Shown here piece after piece: positions 47,241-57,253 of a stretch of DNA of 64,000 nucleotides (position 1 is the stretch's first letter; each line of letters begins with the position of its first letter). Position numbers and translations under genes: made by a program. The notes under the pieces are model-generated. The model saw only the letters and a program-made list of their open reading frames with translations. It made no database searches and was not told the DNA's origin. This stretch comes from Nemophila menziesii (Eukaryota > Streptophyta > Magnoliopsida > Boraginales > Hydrophyllaceae). The stretch is taken from assembly GCA_029959085.1 (NCBI GenBank), contig JARWIR010000001.1, positions 71,176,899 through 71,240,898 of the forward strand, read 5' to 3'.

Positions 47241-49300
47241 TGATATATCTTGTTATTAGGACACATTAAACCGAGGGCTATATTTTTTCTAAGTGTCGTC
47301 CACCTGATTTTCTTCTGTGTCAATAGTCGTTAAATACAATTTGGTGGGTCCATAATTATCTCCCATTACTCACTATGGGAATACCCTTAGGGTTCCTAGC
47401 CAGTTAGCATTCTCGTTAGCTTATTATAGATGTCATATATCCAACAATTGGGATTTCCGTTAATTAGCTCTCACAGACGGTGTCAATCCTTTACGCCGCT
47501 GGTTCTCAACCTCTTGATAGCTTTCTTGATAACTTTACCATGTCGATTGAGTTTACCACTACACATAGTTTTGCTGCTCTAATATACTCTGCCATCACAA
47601 AATACCTCAATAAAGCCATAAATTATGCGACTATCGACATATGATATAGCTAGTATTTATCATAAATCCCCTTAAACACACTCCCTTGCACCACCTTTAT
47701 CTCGTTTACATTATCGTTCGTGTTCAACTTCCATCATTTATTCAAGTTCCTCTATCTTACTAACACAATTTGTTCCCCTTTCCTAGAATCGCCTCTTCCA
47801 ACATTACCCAAGCCCAAACATAGTTAATCACCAGGAATTTTGCCTTTTTAAGTATTTTTTATGATATCAGGAAAGCCGTTAGATTCAATATGTAAAAATC
47901 CGAGCAAGCTATATCGTTCAAATTATAGTAGCAAAAAAAACATTTCATGGAAAGTCGGAAACTTGACGCTTATTCTAATATTATCTCTCCTCCAATTTTC
48001 CTAAGACCCTAGGACTAGACTGCCACTAAGTCTGCGTTAAAACATCCCATAGTGGATGAGATATGCCTGCTCATTATTCTTATGTGTTTTTTGCATGATT
48101 ACTTGTCCTAATAACATGGTATAATTACCTATTATTTATGAAACATGAGGTCTATTTTTCCTTATTTAATTATAATTTAAAGATTAGGTTAACGGATAAA
48201 TTTAACACTGGACAAGAAAATGTGCTTAATATGGAAATATTGGAATATAGTCCATTTGATAGGTCTTTTTATGTTCCAAATTCCATGATGATTAAGTGCC
48301 TAAAATTATTCTTACAAGGTTTTAATAATATCCTCTAAAATTTGCATATCTTCATCAAAAACACTTTCGATAACCTCGTTTTCTATCTCCATTTTATAAC
48401 TTGTACACTTTCATCTTATTTTTCTTTGCATAATTTCTATGTGTTGTGTGACTTTTACTTCCTTTTTATACTCCTTATCATAACACTCATCATATGCTTT
48501 ATATTGCACCTACATAATTTAAAAACACCTTTTTTTTTATCACAACTCATTATAGTTTAATATTTGTTGCACAAGATGAACTACAATTATTCTCGTACTT
48601 TCCATTGTTCAACTTTCATGTTTAAGAATCTTTTCAATTAGAATTAATATCGTGATCTTATTATTATATCTTTCACTTGATATGTCTTACACAATTTATT
48701 GGATATATCTCTGAGTGTGTTGCGATTTAGCTATTAACTTTGTTAAACATTATCTTAGTACTTCATATCGTACACCTAATATGAAGAAATTCTTTTGATC
48801 TGAGCTATCAACCGTTAATTAGGTTAAGTGTCATTTCATCAAATAATTGACAACCTTAAAACACTCTCAAACCTGCGTCCTGATCCAAAATGGGCACCCG
48901 TTTTAAGCCAAAAAAAAGGCATTCCGTTTTTTGTGAAGAATAAGAAGGCGTCCAAGAAATTAAAGGAAGAATTGGCTACCTTGCAAGAAGTTAAGACCGA
49001 CATCCATACCAAAAATAGTAGTATGTTTTTTAAGGAAAACTGTATAACATTTCATCAGCAACAACGTCGTTTCAAGAACATCGGAATTTATATACATTAT
49101 CTAAAAGATTCCACGTGGAAAATTGTCGTTGGGGAAAAACGGATACCCATTGTTTATGTAACCTTTTTTGTATATATTGTTCTCCTTCTTGTAGAGTCTT
49201 TGGAACTTTATCCACTATATGTAAAGGCTTTCTTGCATCACATACCTCATATCTTGAAGCCACAATTCATCTTCGTACAATCTAAAACTTCAAGACAGAA
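47241..49300 (+). other. Conserved unassigned stretch, unit 2
   Basis: Counterpart of 16531-18560. It includes the hypothetical 205-codon frame at 48828-49445 (see 18122-18739). No domain is recognised. Confidence 0.5.
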
Positions 49301-49305
49301 TTCAC

Positions 49306-49945
49306 AAGCTTGTTTTTATTACTTTCACATTAGCAAATCAAGCTTGGTGCAATTACTTGTAATATCCAACCGATTTAAGGATTACATCATATCTAAGCCA
49401 TCATCTTCATATATACTCAACAAAGATATCAACTTCAATCTTTAATTTGTATCAACTCTTCAAGAAGTTAACAATCAATCTTGTAATATAAGCTAACTAA
49501 GGAGCAAATTCATTTGGTTGTCAAATTATCCATCTATCCACTTAAGGTATTACTATTTCACTACCTTATAGAAGAGGGAATATCATAAGTTAAGAATGAC
49601 CCTCGTAAAAATTAAACAGGTTGTGACTTAATCGCTAACAATTTTATCTGGTTGTGATATAACCGGTAAAAGTCTTGGAACTTTTTAAGTTGTGGTTTAG
49701 CCTGAAAAACCTCATTGTAATGGTTCATACCTTACAATTTAGATATATTAAGGAGCTTATTAAATAAGTTTGAAAATCCTACCAGGATGGCCCTAGGTTG
49801 TGTATGTCGTAAAACCAAATCACTCGGATGATTAATCCTTTACTTGATGAAGTTTGCATTAGGGAAGTATTCAAGATGGCATGATATTATTAAGTTTATC
49901 AGACTAACTAACCATTTGAATGTTTGATGAGGCAAAATCCTCTTA
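49306..49945 (+). repeat. Old LTR-like sequence, unit 2
   Basis: Counterpart of 18600-19240 with scattered substitutions. Confidence 0.45.
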
Positions 49946-50126
49946 AGGTTGACACTAGAGAGAAAAGTAAATGAACTCTATAACAAGTTATTTTTGAAGT
50001 ACAAAAATTTAAATAAAAAATATATAATATATCTAATTAGAATCGAACATAATTATATTTTTTACCTTTTTAAATATCAAGTAACACAAACCATGAAAAT
50101 GATATTAATTTAAAAAAAAGGTTTAC

Positions 50127-50157
50127 ACGACGTCGTTTTCCATTTGTATGTATAAAT
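50127..50157 (+). promoter_or_regulatory. ACGACGTCGT palindrome plus TATA-like box, unit 2
   Basis: The palindrome is at 50127-50136 and TATAAAT at 50151-50157, about 900 bases upstream of the first nucleotidyltransferase exon. It is unchanged from unit 1. Confidence 0.5.
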
Positions 50158-51049
50158 CACGTTATCAAACCCTATTCCTATCTTTACGCCGTTGTTTACT
50201 CCTCTTCCTTGACCTTATCATATATTTACAACTTTTCCCATATTCTCTGTATGCTCCAATCCTATTCGCATTTCACAACAGATCGATGCTCATTGCATTT
50301 CATGTAACTATTCTTGCAGATTTCTATTTTTTAATCGTTGCCAATAGTAATTATTTCTTAATAGATAATGTTTTTTTATTTTTATTTATATGATCCTTTA
50401 TGAGTAAATTTATGTGATATGGTTTCATTCAATTCCTCTAGCCTAATTTTTCTATTGAATAACATATATTTATAAGGCTGTTGTGTTCATGAATGAAGAT
50501 TTTAGGAAAAAATGTGATTTGTTCATGTATAAAGAATTTGGTAGATAAGTTATATTTTGTAGCTTACTCTGTAGATAAAATACAGTAAATGTACAAATGA
50601 TGAAGGGATTGTATAAATTGAAATGTAAATTACGTGTGTACATTCAAGTCGAGGCGTTTTAATTTTGTGCACTCGTGCATAGCTGAAACTTTCTGAAACT
50701 TTTTATACATAATTGGTATTAAAAAATTAATATTTACTTTTTAGCTTAAGTTTACATTTCTTGAGGCGGTTGCAAATTATATACAAAATTTTCATTAGGA
50801 TCGATGATTATATAGAGTGAGCATATTAACTTAGCTTATTGATTCTCTTACATGGTGGAGATAAATCAATATATTTATGGGTTTGAAAGAAATATGAGGA
50901 TTCTAATAGTTATAGACTATTCACTATTGTAGTAACTATAATGAATAATCCTTGTATCTTTGTGATTGAGTTACATTATAAACCATATTAGTTTTATATT
51001 CTTGAAATTGATTCAGATCTTAAAAAATTAATTGCACAATATTTTTCAG

Positions 51050-52142
51050 GTATTCCCATACGGGTCGGCACCATTGGAAACCTATCTCCCTGATGGAGAT
51101 ACCGATTTAACAGCCTTTGGTGGGCTAAAGATGGAAGATGTAATAGCTAATGGAATGGTCGCTGTACTTGAAAAAACTGACCAGGACGGATCTTCAGAGT
51201 TTCGTGTCATGATATACAAGTCATCAATGCTGAGGTACTTTAATTAACATTAGAAATCCTAACATTAAAATAAAAATATATTCCTCTTTATCTCAAGCTC
51301 CACTCTTATAATTAACGTGTAGGTGAAAATCATCAAGTGTATTGTGCAGAAGACTGTGGTTGATATTTTGTTTAATCAAATAGGTGGTGTATGTACTATA
51401 TGCTTCATTGAGCAGGTAATTACTTATCTTCTTCTAGTTACATAATATTATTTAATTAATTTCTAGATATTTGGATTCACAAATTTTACGTTATGTATTT
51501 TCCAGGTTGATCTTCTAATCGTGAAGGATTATCTCTTCAAATGTAGAATAATTTTGATTAAGGCTTGGTGCTACTATGAAAGTCGCATACTCGGGGCCCA
51601 CCATGGTTTAATCTCAACATATGGCCTAGAAACTCTAGTGTTGTATATATTTCACTTATTCAATTTAACACTAGATGGCCCCTTAGCTGTGAGTATACTC
51701 TCATCATTGTATCTTTTACAAATTTTATTGATCTAATTATTGTTATGGATTTCTATTAGGTTTTATACAAATTTCTGGACTATTTTAGCAAGTTTGACTG
51801 GGATAATTACTGGGTCAGTTTAAAGGGTCCCGTCTCTATATCCTCTTTACCAAAAATCGTGGGTAATTCATACTTTCTTAAAACAATCACCCAGTTTATG
51901 GTTTATAAACAATGTATATATACAATTAACTTTTTTTGTTTGTCTTTTCCAGCTGAAAGACCCGAAAATGATGGTGGTGATTTGCTTCTTCGCAATGATT
52001 TTCTTCGAAGTTGTATCGACTCATTCTCGGCTCCTACTAGAGACTCACATTCACGCTCATTTCAAAAAAAAAATTGAATATAGTTTATCCATTACTAGAA
52101 CACAATAATCTTGGAAGTGTGGTAGTAGGTTTGAGTAGAAGG
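51050..52142 (+). pseudogene. Plant PAP/OAS1-like nucleotidyltransferase, exons A-E, unit 2
   Basis: Five exon blocks have canonical splice sites: A 51050-51234, B 51323-51415, C 51506-51688, D 51760-51862 and E 51953-~52142. They encode the catalytic GS...DGDTDLTAFGG (A), VKIIKCIVQKTVVDI and ICFIEQ (B), KAWCYYESRILGAHHGLISTY (C), YKFLDYFSKFDWDNYWVSLKGP (D) and ENDGGDLLLRNDF (E). This order and text match the central region of plant nucleotidyltransferases of the At3g51620 type. A one-base loss late in exon A (shared with unit 1) and a slip in an A9 run in exon E (about 52064-52072) break the frame. Exons upstream of A and after E are not found. Selection appears relaxed. Confidence 0.9.
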
Positions 52143-52480
52143 TTGTCGTGTTAAGGTTTATATAGGGCTGAAAATGCCTAAAAGATCACAGATACATATA
52201 GTTGGTAGTTGTGGTTATTTGAGCCTTGATATTGGTATCAATCAGTATTATGTGTATGTATGAATGTAGATATGTTAACGGTAGATATATATCTCATTTC
52301 CCTTAAAAGAGTTAATAAGCATATGGTCACAATAAATAGTTTAAAGGTCGATAGTTGTCTCCTTGACAGGGAGTAACTCTTATAAGATTGTGGAATTTTA
52401 AGATCTTATTCTACTGGTATGGAAAAGAGTGTTGATATATATATATATATAACTGATAAATTAAACCGATTAATTAATCA
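52143..52480 (+). other. Decaying 3' flank of nucleotidyltransferase
   Basis: The first ~50 bases may still hold the continuation of exon E. The rest is AT-rich with a TA run near 52437. No feature is recognised. Confidence 0.4.
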
Positions 52481-52828
52481 TTTTCAATCAAACAATATTA
52501 CATCGCACATCTTCAAAGATGAGATCTATAAAGACAAAATGATTTTCGTCTTTAAAGAACGGACAGTGTCGACGGGCCACGCGTTTTGTTGGCACTAGCG
52601 GGTATTTAAAAAAAATTACAAGTCTTTTGAGACGTAAAATTATCGTCTTTAAAGAGATATGTCATTAATGACGACATATCATTTCAAAAGATGTCATTCG
52701 CGATAATTTATTTTTTCGTCTTTCGATAGAAATTTTGTCGTCTTGATAGAGGTCATTCTCAAATACTTATAATGTCATTACAGACGACCAAATTTGTTTC
52801 TAAAGATACTATTGTGTTTTATTTGTAG
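52480..52828 (+). mobile_element. CACTA-type subterminal/terminal region (right end)
   Basis: The stretch is dense in short inverted and direct words built on GTCGTC/GACGAC and TCTTTAAAGA (TTCGTCTTTAAAGAACGG, ATCGTCTTTAAAGAG, ATGACGACATATC, TTTTGTCGTCTTG, ACAGACGACC). It finishes ACTATTGTGTTTTATTTGTAG. Read from the right this is CTACAAATAAAACACAATAGT, close to the CACTACAAGAAAACACAAT-like start of plant CACTA elements. The exact terminal TG is missing or mutated. Confidence 0.6.
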
Positions 52829-52919
52829 AAACCAGTTAAAAAAATATAATAACTAATGCAAAAATAAAAGTAAAGTAAATAAATAAATAACTTTACTTGT
52901 CGAGGTTCGGATTGGATAC

Positions 52920-53549
52920 GATGTCTTTAAGGTATTTGGGCCACGTACCGGTATCTTACGTTTTTCGGCTTCAACCTCCAAGATACAACGACGAAACTAT
53001 TCAAAATAAACTGACACACGAATTCTTAAGAATTTCAACGACCTTAATAAAGTCGATTCTTTCTCTCTCTCTCTTATAATTTTAATGTTTGATGCTTTAG
53101 AAAAAGGAATGAAGAAAATGGTTTAGTTGGTCAACTATTTATAGAAGATGAAAAGGTGGCTTGACAAAGAGTTGTGATGTTTCATTTGAAGACACGTTAT
53201 ATTAAAAAAAAGCAATGTTTGTTATAAAAGAGCAAAGCATGGATGGTGAAGATGGTATAAAACTCTAGCCCACAAGCCCACCAGGTTGGAGGTTTAGGTT
53301 TAATCCCTCAGCCTATCAGTTTTTTTTGCTTTGCTTCATAACCAGAGGAAATAGAATTCCTTTTCATTTCTTCAAATACTATGACTCAATTTCTCATTAA
53401 ATTTCAAATAATTTTAAATGATGAACATATTACGTTAATCTTTACAACTATAATAAACGTTGCAATATTCGAAACATTTCTTTAAATTGAGCCACCGACT
53501 ACCATCATAAACATGGTCATCACTTGGGTAAAATCTCATTTGACCAACA
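52920..53549 (-). repeat. 3' LTR of the minus-strand Copia element
   Basis: On the minus strand it starts TGTTGGTCAAATGAG, directly after the purine tract at 53550-53560. It aligns with 56169-56793 throughout with many substitutions. A CT run lies at 53060-53075. A tRNA B-box-like GGTTTAATCCC lies near 53300. Confidence 0.85.
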
Positions 53550-54126
53550 ATCCCCACATGAATGGAAATTGACTAACCACCTTAAAAATATTATGCAACA
53601 AAATGCTAAACAAGAGAGAGAAGCGGGAAGAGTACTACATCGAGAAAGGTAGCTTTTGGCCTTGAACCATCTCTGGTAAGAGCTATCAGATTTACTTGCT
53701 ATCTAGTGAACGTGATGTCTTGAACTATTCAGCTTTTGTGTAAAACAAGATAATATAACTTACATAGTATACTTCCTAACGTTATTTGGTTCTCACGGTT
53801 GTGTCTATTTACGGCCCTAGACAACTCCTGGTATTTCATTAATAACCGTCGGAGAATTTCACCTTTAAAAATTCTCATAGGGAGGCCCTACCCATGTTAT
53901 TCATATAGGTGGTCTCTTCTCTAGAGTATTTTGAATTACTCTATCTTATGATATAGAAGATACAAGAACCATTAAAAGTTTAACTTATCCTTCACATTAC
54001 AAGTAGCACTATTTAATTTTTCCCTACGAATTGTTTTGGGAGGTCTCCCCACAGTGCGCCACACCAAGTTGCAGTTTAATGATTCAGTTTTGCCTTTGAA
54101 CCTAAATTGTAGGATTTCTACTCTGC

Positions 54127-56178
54127 TAGCTACGGTTCCCATATGGCAACTCATCTTTTATAGGCTTAAGACCCATTCCCCCTGACAATACTCGCACTTT
54201 CTCTCTTTGTACACCTTTGGTCAGTTGATCCTCTATGTTACACTTTGATCAAATGTAATAAATTGTGATATTTCCGTTTGAGAGCAGTTGTCTAACGAGA
54301 TTGTGTCTATGACATATGTGTCTAGAATTACCGTTATACATATCGTTTGGTGCCCTACCAATGGCACTCTGACTATCGCAGTGTGTGCAAGACACAAGCT
54401 TTGGCCAATTAGGAATATCTTCTAAAAAAATTTGAAGCCACTCGGCTTCCTCAGCAGCTTTGTCTAAAACTATAAACTCATATATCATAGTGGATCTGGC
54501 TATGCACATTTCCTTAGTTGATTTCCAAGACACGGCTGCTCCTCCTAACTTGTAGACAAATCCACTTGTGGATTTTCAGTAGGTGGAGTCTCATATCCAG
54601 TTTGCATCACTGTATCCTTCTAGTACAGCTGGATATCCTGTGTATAACAACCCTTCATTCATAGTGTATCTAAGTTACCTTAGAACTCTTACAATAGCAA
54701 TCTATTGGTTCTTCCCAAGATTATGTGTAAACCTACTTAGCTTGCTTACTGTATGTGCAATATCTGGCGTAGTGCAATTTGTTAGGTACATGAGACTCCC
54801 AATAATCCGAGAGTACTCTAACTAGTTGATCGTATCACCAGTGTTCTTAGCAAGATGTAAATTAACATCAACATGTCTCGTGGCGATATTTGTGTCACCG
54901 TTACTAAATTAATTTAGCACTTTCTCAGTATAGTGTGACTGAGATAGTATAATACCTTCAGATGTTTGGAGAATCTTGATACACAAAATAACATATGCAA
55001 GACCTAGACTTTCATGTCAAACTTACTTGAAATCATCCCTTTGGTGAATGTAATCACATCATTGTTACTTCCAGTGATTACCATATTATCCACATATAAA
55101 CAGACAATGACATATCATGTTTCATTTTATTTTACATAAACACATTTGTCACATTCATTGATCTCGAATTCATTCGAGATCACGAATCAATCAAATTTGT
55201 CATGCCATTACTTCGGTTCCTGTTTTAAACCATATAAAAATTTAACAAGCTTACATACTTGCTTCTCCTTACAAGGAGCTACGTAACCTTCAGGTTGTTC
55301 CATATATATCTCTTAATTTAGTTCTCCATTTAGGGAAGCTTTTTTTACATCCATTTGATGAATTTCGAGCTTGTATATTGAAGCTATAGCGATTAACATT
55401 CAAATGAATGATATTCTCGTGACTGGAGAATAATTTACAAAATAGTCAAGTCCTTCTTTTTTACTATAACCCTTTACAACAAGACGAGCCTTATATTTTT
55501 CAATAGATCAATCAGTCTTCAATTTCTTATTGAATATCCATTTGCATCCGAGTGGTTTATTCCCACGAGGGAGATCCACTAGTTCCACCTATGGTTTTGC
55601 ATAATGGAATCTATCTCGCTATTTACCGCTTCTATCTAGTAAGGGGCATCATGGTTTGACATAGACTCCTTGAACGTTCATGGTTCATCATCTACCATGT
55701 AAGATAGAAAGTCAGGACCAAAAGACATAGAGGTTCTCATACACTTACTTCTTCTTGATTCTCCTTCATTTGGAAATGATTCTTGATCTTGCTTTTCGGT
55801 TGACAATGATTCTTGATCTTGCTCTTCTTGAATTGCATAATGTGTTCTTTTTAAGGAACCCGATTCTGGTGCTGTCTTGTACGAAAAGGTTTTTTCAAAG
55901 AAATGTGCATTTCTTGATTCAATCACCATATGGACGTGAATGTCAACATGACAAGATTTATGTATCAGGAATCTATATGCAACACTGTTGTGAGCATATC
56001 CAATAAAGACGTAATCGATGGTATTTGGTCTTATTATGACCATTTTAGGAGTAGGAATTGCTACTTTTTCCAAGCATCCCCACACTTTTGAGTATTTAAA
56101 GGAAGTGGTTTTCCTTTCCACATTTTTTAAGGAGTTTTATCTACCTTCTTGTGTGGTACCTTGTTGAGGATGTATTTA
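54127..56178 (-). pseudogene. pol: Copia pol fragment: integrase end, RT, RNase H
   Basis: In minus-strand order: YILNKVPHKKVDKTP (integrase C-terminal region, 56178-), VWGCLEKVAIPTPK and VFIGYAHNSVAYRF, FGPDFLSYMVDDEP (55680), RT motifs including LPRGNKPLGCKW and LYGLKQ, the active-site box as YVDN (55085-55096; usual YVDD), then the RNase H region with [25 protein letters not shown] and SRHICHRH (54533-54249), and a tail with TKG and GGMGLKPIK ending near 54127. Frame breaks are numerous. The active-site Asp-to-Asn change alone would abolish RT activity. Confidence 0.85.
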
Positions 56179-56793
56179 AGGTATTTAGGCCACGTACTAG
56201 TGTCTTACGTTTTTTGGCTTCAACCTCCAGGATACAACGACAAAACTATACTGACACACGAATTCTTAAGAATATCAACGAACTTAATAAAGTTGCTTCT
56301 TTCTATCTCTTTCTTATAATTTTAATGCTTGATGCTTTTAAGAAAATGAATGAAGAAAATGGTTTAGTTGGTCAACTATTTATAGAATATGAAAAGGTGG
56401 CTTGGCAAAGAGTTGTGATGTTTCATTCGAAGACATGTTATATTAAAAGACACAACGTTTACTAAAGAAAAGAAAAGAATGGGTTGGTCCAAATGTTATG
56501 AATCTCTAGCCTAAAAGCCCACCAGGCTGGAGGTTCAGGTTCAAACCCTAGCACAGCAGGGTTTTTTTTTGCCTTCCTTCATAACCAAAGGAAATAAAAT
56601 TCCTTTTAATTTCTCCAAATTCTGTGACTCGATTTCTCGTTCAAATTCAAATGACTTTAACCTAATGAACATATTACGTTAATATTTACAACTATAATAA
56701 ATGTTTCAATATTCGAATCATTTCTTCAAATTGAGTCACCAATTATCATCGTAAACATGGTCATCACTTGGGTAAAATCTCATTTGACCAACA
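56169..56793 (-). repeat. 5' LTR of the minus-strand Copia element
   Basis: It starts (minus) TGTTGGTCAAATG at 56793 and ends at about 56169, where it runs straight into the integrase sequence through a shared GATGTA. No primer-binding site is left. GGTTCAAACCC near 56530 resembles a tRNA B box; both LTRs have it. Confidence 0.82.
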
Positions 56794-56814
56794 GATACAT
56801 GGTCATTTGAGAAG

Positions 56815-56875
56815 AAAGGTATTATCTTTAGGAACGAAAAAATGTCGTCTCTAATTAGAAAGGCGTAATAAATGC
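56815..56875 (+). mobile_element. CACTA 5' subterminal remnant
   Basis: TATTATCTTTAGGAACG and AAAAATGTCGTCTCTAAT match, in forward orientation, the reverse complement of the right-end region at 52765-52828 (TATCTTTAGAAACAAATTTGGTCGTCTGTAATG in style). This places a CACTA left end just before the TNP2 gene of copy 3. The outermost bases are missing. Confidence 0.5.
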
Positions 56876-56919
56876 AGTGGTTGGTAGAATTAGTCATTAA
56901 CCCCTTATAAACCTTTTTA

Positions 56920-57141
56920 ATGTCCCAATCCCAAACCCTACTCCAAAAGAGTGCCACCAGATCTCTTCCTACCGCCACGCGGTCTTTGATACAATATCCT
57001 GGGAAGATCGCAACCTCCAACTACACGTGTGGGGTCCTGTTTAACAAAAAATTATCTGCTAATCTTGCCGAAATTAGGTATTTTTTGAATTTCAATATTT
57101 TTAAATTCTGTTCATTTATATCTGTAACTGTTCAGACTTAA
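56920..57141 (+). CDS. Hypothetical short frame upstream of TNP2
   Basis: The 73-codon frame starts MSQSQTLLQKSATRSLPTATRSL. A start rich in Ser/Arg/Leu and poor in acidic residues looks like an organelle-targeting peptide. A GTAATCT-like donor is not obvious and the second half is Phe/Asn-rich, as expected of non-coding DNA. It could be a captured first exon or chance. I recognise no protein. Confidence 0.25.
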   Translation: MSQSQTLLQKSATRSLPTATRSLIQYPGKIATSNYTCGVLFNKKLSANLAEIRYFLNFNIFKFCSFISVTVQT

Positions 57142-57253
57142 ATACAATTATTTATTGTGTAACAATGTGTTAAATTTAGATAATAGGTAAATTTTTCTAT
57201 ACCCGTTAGAATCCAAAATTTGGTTATAATTAATTTATAGGTTTATTATAGAC

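Larger units (their letters stand above)
20629..51338 (+). repeat. Unit 2 of the ~30.7 kb direct duplication
   Basis: The half from about 31101 to 51338 is visibly the duplicate of 1-20628. The half 20629-31100 is assigned by inference: in a head-to-tail duplication the break at 20628/20629 must be the junction of unit 1's end and unit 2's start, so this part should also exist just left of the window. Beyond 51338 the nucleotidyltransferase gene continues normally, so unit 2 has the ancestral right flank and unit 1 has the chimeric one. Confidence 0.75.
52920..56793 (-). mobile_element. Internally deleted Copia element, minus strand
   Basis: Two LTRs (5': 56793-56169; 3': 53549-52920) flank integrase C-terminus, reverse transcriptase and RNase H only. 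The exact pentamer GATAC lies outside each end (52915-52919, 56794-56798), a likely target duplication. The purine tract ATGTGGGGATT precedes the 3' LTR. The primer-binding site, gag, protease and most of integrase are gone. The LTRs differ often, so it is older than the gag-only element. Confidence 0.85.

Noticed and set aside
52092..52110. ACTAGAACACAATAATC looks like a CACTA terminal inverted repeat that would pair with 52812-52828.
   Set aside because: The bases lie in exon E of the nucleotidyltransferase and translate as LLEHNNLG, matching the family's protein text; the resemblance is chance.
53275..53345. B-box-like GGTTTAATCCC / GGTTCAAACCC suggesting a SINE inside the Copia LTRs.
   Set aside because: The stretch is present in both LTRs at the same place, no tail or target duplication is visible and no A box was found. 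It is better treated as LTR sequence.
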